In this document: positions 17,226 to 26,380 of the stretch, piece after piece
How positions within the stretch are numbered: position 1 is the stretch's first letter
How the letters are laid out: each line of letters starts with the position of its first letter
Source of the DNA: Candidatus Sumerlaeaceae bacterium
GTDB taxonomy: Bacteria > Sumerlaeota > Sumerlaeia > Sumerlaeales > Sumerlaeaceae
Direction: 5' to 3'
Assembly: GCA_026418615.1 (NCBI GenBank)
Contig: JAOAAY010000022.1
Span: 19,768 to 53,923 of the forward strand
DNA length: 34,156 nucleotides
The notes under the pieces: generated by a model
The model's database searches: none
What the model saw: only the letters and a program-made list of their open reading frames with translations
What the model was told of the DNA's origin: nothing
Position numbers and translations under genes: made by a program

Positions 17226-18002
17226 GTGCTCAATCACATCTGGGCAGTGCTTGTCGTAGCGGGCGTCCTGTTCGCGTTCGGCACGGCCCTGCACAAGATT
17301 CAGACGGGTGAAACCGTCGTAAAAAAGGTAGATGGCGTCGAAGTCACCGAATTTGTCCGTTACGATACATGGGAAAAGAAGTTGCTGGCGCTGACGGACG
17401 CCGGGTCAGCCCTCACCAAGGCTACATTCAATTCTGTGGCAATTGAATTTGAGGATCCCAAGACTGGCAACAAGCGTCAGGGCGCAGTCGGCATTGCGCT
17501 GGGCTTCATTGGCACCATGGCGCTGTGGCTCGGCATGATGAAAATTGCGGAAGCCAGCGGACTGATCCAGTTGCTGGCCCGTCTCATTGCCCCGCTGTTC
17601 CGCTTCATCTTCCCATCTGTACCGTCCAACCATCCGGCCGCGGGTGCCATGCTCATGAACATGGCAGCCAACATCCTTGGCCTCGACAATGCGGCCACAC
17701 CGCTTGGCATCAAGGCCATGAAGGAACTCCAGCGTCTCAACGGCGACAAAAAGACTGCCTCGAACGCCATGTGCATGTTCCTGTGCCTCAATGTGTCGAG
17801 CCTGACACTGCTGCCGGCAACCATCATCGGCTACCGGGTGTCGAACGGGTCCGCGGATCCCACAGGATTCATGTTTGCCATGCTGGTTGCCACCACTTGC
17901 GGCACGCTGGTGGCCTTCATCCTCTGCAAGATCATCGAGATGTTCAGCGCCGATACCCCACCCGCTCCGCCTGAAGATTCCGCCGAGGAGACTGCTCAAT
18001 GA
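17226..18002 (+). CDS. spmA: Spore-maturation-A-like membrane protein (nucleoside recognition/Gate domain)
   Basis: The protein has 258 residues from GTG 17226, with a GAGGGA element 6 bases upstream. The longer frame reaches back across the peroxiredoxin start and is rejected. It has several membrane segments, and the conserved Gate-domain region LDNAATPLGIKAM lies near 152-165, followed by KELQRLNGDKKTASNAMCMFLCLNVSSLTLLPATIIGYR. SpmA and SpmB are paired membrane proteins named for spore-core dehydration in Bacillus, but they also occur in many non-sporulating bacteria where their cargo is unknown. The stop overlaps the spmB start (ATGA). A soluble insert at about 25-85 separates the first membrane segment from the rest. 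Confidence 0.9.
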   Translation: MLNHIWAVLVVAGVLFAFGTALHKIQTGETVVKKVDGVEVTEFVRYDTWEKKLLALTDAGSALTKATFNSVAIEFEDPKTGNKRQGAVGIALGFIGTMALWLGMMKIAEASGLIQLLARLIAPLFRFIFPSVPSNHPAAGAMLMNMAANILGLDNAATPLGIKAMKELQRLNGDKKTASNAMCMFLCLNVSSLTLLPATIIGYRVSNGSADPTGFMFAMLVATTCGTLVAFILCKIIEMFSADTPPAPPEDSAEETAQ

Positions 18003-18544
18003 TCACCGTCTATTCGAACCTGATCAACAGTTGGATTATCCCCTTCGTGTTCCTGTTCATCGTGCTTTACGCCTATGTCAAAAAGGTGAAGGTTTACGAG
18101 GTTTTCGTCGAGGGCGCGAAAGAGGGCTTCAATGTCGCGGTCATGGTGATTCCCTATCTCGTGGTCATTCTCGCAGCGATCGCGATCTTCCGGGTCAGTG
18201 GCGCCATGGAACTCATTGCCCGCGGCATCAACCTGCTGATCCCTGAGAGCATCTTCCCGTCAGACATGGTGCTGCTGACACTGGTCAAGCCCCTCAGTGG
18301 CAGTGCGGCGCGCGGCATCATGGTGGATGTGTTCCAGCGCCTTGGCCCCGACAGTTTTCCGGGGTACCTGGCCTCGGCCATTCAAGGCAGCACTGAAACG
18401 ACCTTTTATGTTGTGGCTGTTTACTTCGGTTCCATCGGCGTGTCACGCACGCGTCACACGATTCCAGTGGGCTTGACGGCCGAACTCGTCGCCGTCATCG
18501 TCTCCACCATCATGGCCCACATCCTTTTCCGGCCGATCGGCTGA
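17999..18544 (+). CDS. spmB: Spore-maturation-B-like membrane protein
   Basis: The protein has 181 residues, the usual SpmB length, with about five hydrophobic segments. Family marks are LVKPLSGSAARGIMVD, GSTETTFYVVAVYFGS near 130-145, and the final VIVSTIMAHILF. It overlaps spmA by 4 bases, as in most genomes that carry both, so the two are made together. It probably forms a two-part transporter or channel in the inner membrane; the substrate is not known. No sporulation gene is seen in the window. Confidence 0.92.
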   Translation: MITVYSNLINSWIIPFVFLFIVLYAYVKKVKVYEVFVEGAKEGFNVAVMVIPYLVVILAAIAIFRVSGAMELIARGINLLIPESIFPSDMVLLTLVKPLSGSAARGIMVDVFQRLGPDSFPGYLASAIQGSTETTFYVVAVYFGSIGVSRTRHTIPVGLTAELVAVIVSTIMAHILFRPIG

Positions 18545-18554
18545 GGACGCGAGT

Positions 18555-19448
18555 TTGATCGTCGTCTACGCGTATATAATTTTCCTGTTTTGCATCGCGG
18601 TGTACGCCCTTGTACGGCGCAAAGGGCAGATTTTTCTGCGCCAGTTGGGCTACCACGCCCTGATCGCTCTCGCTGTGGTCATGCTGCTGCCTTTCTACTG
18701 GATGGTCATGACCTCGTTCAAGGATGCGCGCGAGGCCATGGCCTATCCGCCCACCTGGTGGCCGCAACGGTTTATCTGGCAAAACTACCCGCAGGCATGG
18801 TACGAGCCGGAAGTCAGTTTCACCCGGTATTACTTTGTCAGCACTTGGACGACGATTCTCACCACGGCAGGCACGCTTGTCACCAGCATTCTTGCCGCAT
18901 ATCCGTTTGCAAAGATGCGCTTTTACGGCAGCGGCCTGTTTTTCTACCTCATTCTTGCCACCATGATGGTCCCCGGCGAGGTGCTGCTGATTCCCAAGTA
19001 CATCATCCTGAACTCACTCGGGTGGCTCGACACTTACGAAGCGCTCGTGGTTCCGTGGCTGGCCAGCGTGTTTTCCATCTTTCTCATGCGGCAGTTTTTC
19101 CGGACGATTCCAGACGATCTCTGGGATGCTTCGCAAATTGATGGGGCGGGGCGATGGCGCTACTTGTGGTTGGTCATGGTGCCGCTGTCCAAGCCGGTCC
19201 TCATCACAAGCGGGCTGTTCAGTTTCATCGGCACTTGGAATTCTCTCCTCTGGCCGCTTATTGTGACCTCCAGCCCTGAAATGCGGACCTTGATGGTGGG
19301 ATTGCAGGTGTTCACGAGTACGGCCGGCAGCGAGTTTCAGTTGCTCATGGCCGCGTCCACCTTTTGCATTCTCCCCGTTGTGATCATCTTCTTCTTCCTG
19401 CAGCGCTTCTTTATCGAAGGCATCGCGCGCAGCGGTCTGAAATCGTAG
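18555..19448 (+). CDS. Sugar ABC transporter permease, MalG type
   Basis: The protein has 297 residues and six predicted membrane segments. The ATPase-docking EAA loop is seen as DASQIDGAGRWRYLWLVMVP around residues 191-210. The segment PFYWMVMTSFKDAREAMAYPPTWWP near 38-62 is typical of the MalG/CUT1 group, which imports oligosaccharides or glycerol-3-phosphate. The start is TTG with GAGG 8 bases upstream, 10 bases after spmB. No partner permease, binding protein or ATPase is adjacent, so the remaining transporter genes must lie elsewhere. The 3' end faces the GT39-type gene with only 4 bases between. Confidence 0.93.
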   Translation: MIVVYAYIIFLFCIAVYALVRRKGQIFLRQLGYHALIALAVVMLLPFYWMVMTSFKDAREAMAYPPTWWPQRFIWQNYPQAWYEPEVSFTRYYFVSTWTTILTTAGTLVTSILAAYPFAKMRFYGSGLFFYLILATMMVPGEVLLIPKYIILNSLGWLDTYEALVVPWLASVFSIFLMRQFFRTIPDDLWDASQIDGAGRWRYLWLVMVPLSKPVLITSGLFSFIGTWNSLLWPLIVTSSPEMRTLMVGLQVFTSTAGSEFQLLMAASTFCILPVVIIFFFLQRFFIEGIARSGLKS

Positions 19449-19452
19449 CCTG

Positions 19453-21084
19453 TCAGTGGGTCGGAGCGAGGCGGTAAATCCGGACGACACCGTGGCCAAA
19501 ATCCAACTCGGCCTCCCGTGAAAAACCAACGGCGTCCGCAAGCGGGTCGGCACCCCGGCGATCGTCAATCAGATCCACGACCACGAAACTCGCTCCGCGG
19601 TGGACGGCGTAGTCCCGCAGAGCGTCCGCGGGAGCCACGGGCATGATCGCATGCCGGCGCTGAGCGTAATAGGCAACCCCCGGGTCATGGCACATGATGA
19701 CAGCGTCGCCGGGCGTCTTCTCCTGCAGCCACGCGCCAACCGCAGGGAGATGATACGAATCCCGTAGGTCAGCCATCAGTTCGGGCACCGACCACACCGC
19801 ATGAACCGTCGCCAGCGCCATCCACACTGCCGCAGCCGTGACCATGGGTCGGCAACGCTCAAAGAACTGCCCCAAAGCGGCTGCCGCGAAAAAAATCAGG
19901 GAAGGAACAAGGGTCACGATTTGGCGGCTATGCGGCACCAACACAGAATACGCAGTCATCTGCACAGCACCATGGGCGGCAGAGGCCGCCAGCAGGGCAG
20001 TCCCCGGATGCTTGCGGCGCCAACCGCGGAGCGCTGCAACCGCACCGGCCAGTAACAGTGCCGGCCCCACCCATTCTTTATCGGGCAAAACCACACGATT
20101 GAGATTTTTCAGAGCATTGCGTGCCATCGTCGGAACGAGCCACGGCCGGTTGCGAGCCAGCGCCTCGCGCAGCGTTTCCCGACCGACGCGGTCCGCAAGC
20201 ACCGTGTCCGTGTGCGTCGCGTTCAGACCGAAAAACGCCTCGCGCCGACTAACTGACCGGTAGCGCTCGGCAACGATTAGTGTGTAAAGACCCTTGGATA
20301 CGGGCTTCCACCGCCCGGTTTCGAGGCGGAAATAGAGACGGTACGGGAACAGAGCGGCCTGCACAAGGGCGAGCACGGCCAGGAACCCAAGCGCCCCGCG
20401 AAGCCACGACGGACGCGGCCACGCCCCCGATGGGCGCCCTGCGAGAATCGCCACAAACACCGCATACAAGGGGGCCAGCAGCGCCCCCTCCGGCTTGGTC
20501 AGCGCCGCCAGAGCCACGGCTAGGCCGGTGCCCGTCACGAGCCTCCAACACGGCCCGCCACGCCAGAGCGCGGCAAGGCACCACACCGCGACGCTCAGCC
20601 AGAACAGGTAAAGGCTTTCCGTGTAGGCAGTCGCGGACAAATAAGCCAATCCCGGATGCAATGCCACCACTCCCAACACGACCAGCGCCAAGACCGGCGG
20701 CAGGAGCAGACGGGCGGCCAAATATAAAACGATTATGACCCCAAGGCCTGCTGCAAAGGAAACAGATCGTGCAGCCTGCTCGATGTTGCCGATCACCATC
20801 GCCACGCCGGCCGTAGCCAGATGAAATAGCGGGTGATTGTAAGGGCTCAGGCCGCTCTCCTGAAGCGAGTAAAAGTTATACCCGTTGGAGTTTTCATAAG
20901 CCCACCGGCCCTCCAGAACATGCCGGGCCACCGTGCAGTGCAGAGCCTGATCCTGATCAATGACCGGAGCAGTCAGCAATATTAGCGACCGGAAGACCAG
21001 CCCGCTAACAAGCAGCACAGCCACGACTGTGTGGTAAACGACCGACCCCCGTTGTCGGTCTACAAGACAGCCGTCCGAGGGCAC
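19453..21084 (-). CDS. GT39-type membrane glycosyltransferase (ArnT/PMT-like, polyprenyl-phosphate-sugar donor)
   Basis: The protein has 543 residues, with about ten hydrophobic segments in the first 400 and a soluble C-terminal part. After the first membrane helix, VIDQDQALHCTVARHVLEGRWAYEN matches the position of the acidic catalytic loop in PMT/ArnT proteins, followed by YNHPLFHLATAG. Such enzymes move a sugar from a polyprenyl-phosphate donor to a lipid or protein at the outer face of the inner membrane. The start GTG at 21084 has AGGGG only 2 bases upstream, so a later start is possible. It begins 20 bases after the cyclophilin gene and is probably co-transcribed with it. Confidence 0.8.
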   Translation of the reverse strand: MPSDGCLVDRQRGSVVYHTVVAVLLVSGLVFRSLILLTAPVIDQDQALHCTVARHVLEGRWAYENSNGYNFYSLQESGLSPYNHPLFHLATAGVAMVIGNIEQAARSVSFAAGLGVIIVLYLAARLLLPPVLALVVLGVVALHPGLAYLSATAYTESLYLFWLSVAVWCLAALWRGGPCWRLVTGTGLAVALAALTKPEGALLAPLYAVFVAILAGRPSGAWPRPSWLRGALGFLAVLALVQAALFPYRLYFRLETGRWKPVSKGLYTLIVAERYRSVSRREAFFGLNATHTDTVLADRVGRETLREALARNRPWLVPTMARNALKNLNRVVLPDKEWVGPALLLAGAVAALRGWRRKHPGTALLAASAAHGAVQMTAYSVLVPHSRQIVTLVPSLIFFAAAALGQFFERCRPMVTAAAVWMALATVHAVWSVPELMADLRDSYHLPAVGAWLQEKTPGDAVIMCHDPGVAYYAQRRHAIMPVAPADALRDYAVHRGASFVVVDLIDDRRGADPLADAVGFSREAELDFGHGVVRIYRLAPTH

Positions 21085-21104
21085 TTCCCCTGACAGGGAC
21101 TCGC

Positions 21105-21998
21105 TCAGGGACTGGCCTCGCCCGTGGTTTGAGCCGTTGCGGTCGTGACTGATTCCGCAGTGGTGCCTCCGTCTGTGGTCATGCCATCCGCAGGCGTTGC
21201 GTGCGAAACGGCCTCCGCGAAGTTGCGATCCACGGTCAGGACACGCCGTCCCTCTTCTTCCGAAAACTCCGCCTTGGCTTGTTGACCGAGCGGAACCTCA
21301 AGGATTTCGATGGAGTTCACGATAGTCGGGTCCAGCGGGATGGTGGGGCGCTTTGTCGGTCGGCGCGAAATGGCTCGCACAACATCGAGTCCGCCGACCA
21401 CCCGCCCGAAAATGGCATAGCGCTGCTGCCAATCCGGGAAGAGCGTCAACGAAATGAACCAGCGGCTGCCGCTGGATTGCGCCCCCGCCTTCTGCATCGC
21501 CAGCATGCCCGGCGTCTCGAATGTCAGATCCGGCGAGGATTCCATCTCAAGGTTGTAACCGGGGCCGCCCGTGCCCTTGTTCAGCGGATCGCCGCCGCGA
21601 ATCAGGATGTCCTCTACGATCTGGTAGATAAGTGTATTGTTATACAGCGGATCCTGTCGCTCGGCCAAAGTGACAGGGTGCGTCCAAGGTTTTGTGCCTG
21701 TTGCAAGACCGACAAAATTGGCGACCGTTTTGGGTGCCCGGTCCTCGAATAACACCGCAATGAAGTCCCCGTGGGATGTGTGAAACACGGCATATTTCCC
21801 GGCGGGCAGCGTGAACGGACCGACGATTTTCTCGCCCGATGTGTCCGCACCGCGAGGCAAAAACGAGGTCGGCGAGGTCGGGGTGTCCGCTGGTTGCGAC
21901 ACGGCCCATCCGGGCAGCAGCACCAGTACGGCACACAGATAAAGGCAAAACCTCACGCTGAGGAGTGCTCCCGACAGAAAAGTGCGCATCATGAACAT
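21105..21998 (-). CDS. Exported cyclophilin-type peptidyl-prolyl cis-trans isomerase
   Basis: The protein has 297 residues. A signal peptide (LYLCAVLVLLPGWAVSQ, cleavage near 35) precedes a linker and the cyclophilin domain at about 55-255. That domain is recognised from FHTSHGDFIAVLFEDRAPKTVANF, LIYQIVEDILIRGGDP and GSRWFISLTLFPDWQQRYAIFGRVVGGLDVV. It helps fold exported proteins by isomerising proline bonds. Some positions of the human active site differ (ISLTLFPDWQQRYAIFG instead of the usual FIT...LDGKHVVFG), so catalytic strength is uncertain. The last 35 residues are a Thr/Ala/Gly-rich low-complexity tail. Three in-frame ATGs (21998, 21992, 21989) could start it. Confidence 0.9.
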   Translation of the reverse strand: MFMMRTFLSGALLSVRFCLYLCAVLVLLPGWAVSQPADTPTSPTSFLPRGADTSGEKIVGPFTLPAGKYAVFHTSHGDFIAVLFEDRAPKTVANFVGLATGTKPWTHPVTLAERQDPLYNNTLIYQIVEDILIRGGDPLNKGTGGPGYNLEMESSPDLTFETPGMLAMQKAGAQSSGSRWFISLTLFPDWQQRYAIFGRVVGGLDVVRAISRRPTKRPTIPLDPTIVNSIEILEVPLGQQAKAEFSEEEGRRVLTVDRNFAEAVSHATPADGMTTDGGTTAESVTTATAQTTGEASP

Positions 21999-22080
21999 AG
22001 GCTGCCTGACCCTGTGTCGTATGAAATTTGCTACTTAGACCGCCTAACAGGCAAGCGGCCACCGCCCTCGAACTTCAATG

Positions 22081-22110
22081 AAAAAGGTGTGGGCATGCCC
22101 CGGCTGCCAC
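22081..22110 (-). terminator. Probable Rho-independent terminator after the GT2 gene
   Basis: Read on the - strand, the bases right after the GT2 stop codon give GTGGCA, a G-rich loop and TGCCCAC (one bulged C), followed by ACC and TTTTT. The stem is imperfect, but the position and T-run fit a terminator that separates the GT2 gene from the cyclophilin gene. Confidence 0.45.
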
Positions 22111-23043
22111 TCAGCCGGCCGGCCAGCGGCGCGAGACCGGCCTCAGCCGCGTTCGGATAAACCAGGAAAGCCCTTCCCCGTAGGCGCGAAACTGTTCTAA
22201 CCGGTGGCCGCGCGCAGCCGGCTCGTTCATCATCCACCATCTTTCGAACCGCGCAAATCGCACCCAATCACCCAGCGAAAAGTTTTTCAGGCAGTAAAGA
22301 ATGCGCATTCGCTGGTACAGCCTCCGGAATTGCGGGCTGTTGACGACTAACGACACCGATTCATGGTGGTAAAAAACGGCCTCTGGCACATACACCACCC
22401 TCCATCCCGCCCGCCGGGCACGCAGGCACAGATCGGTTTCTTCAAAATAGGCCGGATAAAAATCCTCGTCGAAGCCGCCCAAACGCTCGAGCACGGAGCG
22501 TCGCACGGCAAACCCGGCGCCCGTCACATAGGCACAGTCGCGCGGGGTGTCGTACTGGCCGGTATCCTCTTCCCCTGCTCCGTAATGGTTAGTCATAGCA
22601 TTCGGATGGATGATGCCGCCGGCATGCTGGAGTGTGCGCGTTCCCGGATAATAAATTTTCGCCCCCGTGATCCCAATCGAGGCATCCGACCGCATCGGAG
22701 CAATTAGCGCGTCAACAAAGGTCGGAGTGACCTCGGTATCGGGATTCAGAAACACGATAAATTCGCCGCGGGCGGCTCGCCAGCCAGCATTGTTGCCGCC
22801 TGCGCAGCCGCGATTTGGCCTGAGTTCAATCAACCGGATGTCGAGACGGGCTGCTTGCGCTGCCTTGCGGGCCGCATCGGGCGAACCGTCAACCGAGTCA
22901 TTGTCTACGACGATGATCTCCGTTGGCCCGCCGGTCAGTTGCGCGAGACTGCCAAGGCAAGGCCCGATGAATGGCGCGCTGTTGTAAGTCAGCACCACCA
23001 CGCTTGCGCGCGGCGGGTTCGCCTTGGCCAAACCATGACTCAT
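22111..23043 (-). CDS. Glycosyltransferase family 2 (rhamnosyltransferase-like)
   Basis: The protein has 310 residues with the GT-A fold. Visible are the start SVVVLTYNSAPFIGPCLGSL, the nucleotide-binding VVDNDSVDGSPD, the DXD-type FLNPDTEV, and the late acidic segment EETDLCLRARRAGWRVVYVPEAVFYHHES. This layout is that of dTDP-rhamnose-using and similar enzymes that extend O-antigen or exopolysaccharide chains in the cytoplasm. The acceptor and sugar are not readable. It lies 60 bases after the MurG-like gene and is followed by a probable terminator. Confidence 0.92.
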   Translation of the reverse strand: MSHGLAKANPPRASVVVLTYNSAPFIGPCLGSLAQLTGGPTEIIVVDNDSVDGSPDAARKAAQAARLDIRLIELRPNRGCAGGNNAGWRAARGEFIVFLNPDTEVTPTFVDALIAPMRSDASIGITGAKIYYPGTRTLQHAGGIIHPNAMTNHYGAGEEDTGQYDTPRDCAYVTGAGFAVRRSVLERLGGFDEDFYPAYFEETDLCLRARRAGWRVVYVPEAVFYHHESVSLVVNSPQFRRLYQRMRILYCLKNFSLGDWVRFARFERWWMMNEPAARGHRLEQFRAYGEGLSWFIRTRLRPVSRRWPAG

Positions 23044-23103
23044 GCCCGGGACGGTGACCGCGCATACGGCCCGCGAACAATGAAAAAGCGTAGCCGGAGG
23101 GCC

Positions 23104-24165
23104 TCACGCCCCATGCAGGCCGGCCTCCTGCAGAATCAATCGCGCCGCCTTGCGTGCACCCGACGCATCCACGCGAGGAGGATGCAGTAAAAAGGCTTCG
23201 TCCAACGCGGCACCCCACCGGCCAGCCATGAGATCCCGTCGGGTCATCTGCACCGCGCCGCCCCAATCCTCCAAGCCACGGCGCAACACCGCATACTCGG
23301 CAAATTCCGCGCGCGGATAATACACCACTGGCGTCCCACAGGCCATGCAGGCAGCCATGGTGCCGTAACCGGGCTTGGCCACGACGGCATCCACCGAAGC
23401 CACTGCGTCCGCGAACAACCACTCATCCGGCGAGAGTGTGCGGATCGGCGGCGGCAGCGGCAAGAACGAGACCAGCGTGACGCCACGCAGAGCGCTGAGC
23501 CGATCGAAATCAAGGTCTTGGTGACCCCAAATGCCCAGATAGACGAGCGCGACTTTGTCGCTGCGCGCCAAGCCGAGAGAGCGGCGCAAACGGGCTCGTT
23601 GGGGGCGCCCGCGGGGGGCAATCAAGGGGATATCTGTTACCCGCGGCAGCCCCCGCATGACGAACGACATGGGCGTGCGCAGTGTCAGTGTCGCCGTGGC
23701 GTGGGCTGCCGCATAATCGCGCAGCAGCCTGTGCTCCTCCGGCGCCGACGCGTGACGGCGAAAAACATCCATCCAAGTGAAGTTGGCCACGGCCACGCCC
23801 GGAATTCCCGCCATGGCGGCAGCCTGCAGTGGCGGCGGCGCGATGTCACACACAACCGCCCGGATGCCCTCCTGCTCAAGGAACCGCGACTCGGCAGCCA
23901 GCCGACGCATGGCCGAGGTTTGCATCGCGCGGGCCTCGCGGAAAGTTTTGGGCCAGTCCACGGCAAAGTTCGACTGTTGCGCGGCGCCAAAATCAAAAGC
24001 CTCTGGCCGGTACTCAAACGGACGGTGCAACTCACGCCGGAAAAAGGATTCCGGAGCGACGCTCTTGATCCATAGCGGCACAGACGCGGGCAAGACCTCC
24101 ATGATCCGCACTGCGCGGGCCGCATGGCCAAGCCCGTGGCCGGAGACATAAAAACAGACGCCCAC
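23104..24165 (-). CDS. MurG-like GT-B glycosyltransferase
   Basis: The protein has 353 residues from GTG 24165 (AGG 6 bases upstream). The open frame reaches TTG 24198, but the fold starts at GVCFYVSGHGLGHAARA. That Gly-rich GHGLGHA loop is the N-terminal mark of the MurG/L-arabinokinase-N group. The segment VVCDIAPPPLQAAAMAGIPGVAVANFTWMDVF is very like the glycosyltransferase-like half of plant L-arabinokinase. The nucleotide-sugar site appears late as VAKPGYGTMAACMACGTPVVYYPR. The enzyme probably uses a UDP-sugar, but the acceptor is unknown and no kinase half is present. It precedes the GT2 gene. Confidence 0.78.
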   Translation of the reverse strand: MGVCFYVSGHGLGHAARAVRIMEVLPASVPLWIKSVAPESFFRRELHRPFEYRPEAFDFGAAQQSNFAVDWPKTFREARAMQTSAMRRLAAESRFLEQEGIRAVVCDIAPPPLQAAAMAGIPGVAVANFTWMDVFRRHASAPEEHRLLRDYAAAHATATLTLRTPMSFVMRGLPRVTDIPLIAPRGRPQRARLRRSLGLARSDKVALVYLGIWGHQDLDFDRLSALRGVTLVSFLPLPPPIRTLSPDEWLFADAVASVDAVVAKPGYGTMAACMACGTPVVYYPRAEFAEYAVLRRGLEDWGGAVQMTRRDLMAGRWGAALDEAFLLHPPRVDASGARKAARLILQEAGLHGA

Positions 24166-24262
24166 AGGACGCCTACGGCCGCCCCATGGGCAAAACAATC
24201 AGCACCCTCCGGCTGCGCATCACCAAACGCCGGACCTCAAAAACCCATAACTGAAAGTCAGG

Positions 24263-24703
24263 TCAGCGCTTTTTGGCCGGCTTCTTCGCCTTCGGTGCAG
24301 CCTTCTTGGCAACAGCCTTGCCTTTTGCCGGTTTGCGCCACTCCCACCCCCAGTTGCGAAGCATCTGCGGGATGGACTTCGGGTTGAACTCGACATTGAA
24401 CTGATTCTGGATCACGCGCGCGATACGCTCGCCCGTCCAGTTGTCAGCCGCAAACCCGAACGACCGCGGGCTTTTGTCCAGGATGGTGCGCAATTTCGCG
24501 CGCTGCTTGTCGTTGAGTTTGCGCGGACGGCCACCGGGCTTAATCTTGGCATCCTCGCCAAAACCGCGCTTGATCCAGTTGTAAACCGTCTGGCGCGACA
24601 CCCCAACGGCCGCAGCCACCTTGGCCACAGGCTGCTTTTGCTTGAGCAGGGCAACGCCCTGCAGGCGGGTCTTTTCGTACTGCTCGAACTTGTTGGATCC
24701 CAT
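24263..24703 (-). CDS. Small DNA-binding protein: IS630-type double helix-turn-helix plus Lys/Ala/Pro-rich tail
   Basis: The protein has 146 residues from ATG 24703 (GGTG 6 bases upstream; the frame is open to 24901, but that part is unlike any domain). A first helix-turn-helix spans about 20-43 (VAKVAAAVGVSRQTVYNWIKRG). A Pro/Gly/Arg linker with GGRPRKL follows, then a winged-helix segment at about 80-122 (NWTGERIARVIQNQF...PQMLRNWGWEWRKP). This is the arrangement found ahead of the DDE domain in IS630/Tc1-type transposases. Here the DDE domain is absent and the last 23 residues are a histone-H1-like run of Lys, Ala and Pro. No inverted repeats or transposase remnant lie in the 97 bases downstream, so a retained regulator or nucleoid protein is likelier than a broken insertion sequence. 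Confidence 0.8.
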   Translation of the reverse strand: MGSNKFEQYEKTRLQGVALLKQKQPVAKVAAAVGVSRQTVYNWIKRGFGEDAKIKPGGRPRKLNDKQRAKLRTILDKSPRSFGFAADNWTGERIARVIQNQFNVEFNPKSIPQMLRNWGWEWRKPAKGKAVAKKAAPKAKKPAKKR

Positions 24704-24969
24704 CGCTTTCACCACTTTGTTGAATTGAACACCAAAACCCACGATGTTGCGGGAAACCCGTCGGTTTTCCAACGGTTTCCCTTTAAACCCTTTTGGTGAT
24801 TCGCACAGCAACCGCTGTACCGGACGGGACCGGCCTGTCAACCGGTTTTGTCTGCCCTCCGGTCGTTTCTCACCTCCCTTGACGCAATAAACATAAACCA
24901 TGCCTACAACATTATTCCGTGACTGGCAACAGAAATTTTATGTTTTTTCGGGATCGTGTCGTCTGCGTG
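24704..24969 (-). promoter_or_regulatory. Leader and promoter region of the small DNA-binding protein gene
   Basis: This 266-base gap follows the sat stop codon. Read on the - strand it holds a TTGACA (positions 24841-24836) with a poor TACAGC 16 bases on, and then a strong hairpin at 24751-24781: GGGAAACC pairs with GGTTTCCC, the stem continues with one bulge and one mismatch, and it closes on TTTT. The hairpin is 48 bases before the ATG. The region is visibly richer in A/T runs than the flanking genes. Its length suggests regulated expression, possibly by the protein itself. Confidence 0.4.
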
Positions 24970-26172
<1,203 letters not shown>

Positions 26173-26274
26173 GGGTATCCTGTTCCTGCCAATGCTTTCG
26201 TCAAAAGTGATGCGGGCGGTACCAATTCGCATGTTCCGCATTAGTCAACATAAACACGCAACTGCGGATTAGCC

Positions 26275-26304
26275 CCCCGCGAACGAGTCTTGCATCGCGC
26301 GGGG
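26275..26304. promoter_or_regulatory. GC-rich inverted repeat between sat and the exported protein gene
   Basis: CCCCGCG and CGCGGGG form a perfect 7-bp inverted repeat with a 16-base centre, in the 208-base divergent region 26173-26380. It lies 103 bases upstream of sat and 76 bases upstream of the + strand gene. It could be an operator or a leader stem. No promoter boxes are convincing. Confidence 0.35.
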
Positions 26305-26380
26305 ACTCCCACTCCATAGTAAGCGATGTGGAACAAAGCCTCAGCACAGAGACAACTCCGCCGGGTGAAAGGAAGGAACC

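Noticed and set aside
17045..17233. Extended peroxiredoxin start at 17233
   Set aside because: ATG 17044 has a strong GGAGGAG site and begins at the usual peroxiredoxin N-terminus; the extension would overlap the spmA start region on the other strand.
24704..24901. N-terminal extension of the small DNA-binding protein to 24901
   Set aside because: The extra 66 residues have no domain pattern and cover the hairpin leader; ATG 24703 begins directly at the helix-turn-helix region.
24199..24969. Insertion sequence around the small DNA-binding protein
   Set aside because: No terminal inverted repeats, target duplication or DDE-domain remnant can be seen on either side, and flanking genes are intact.
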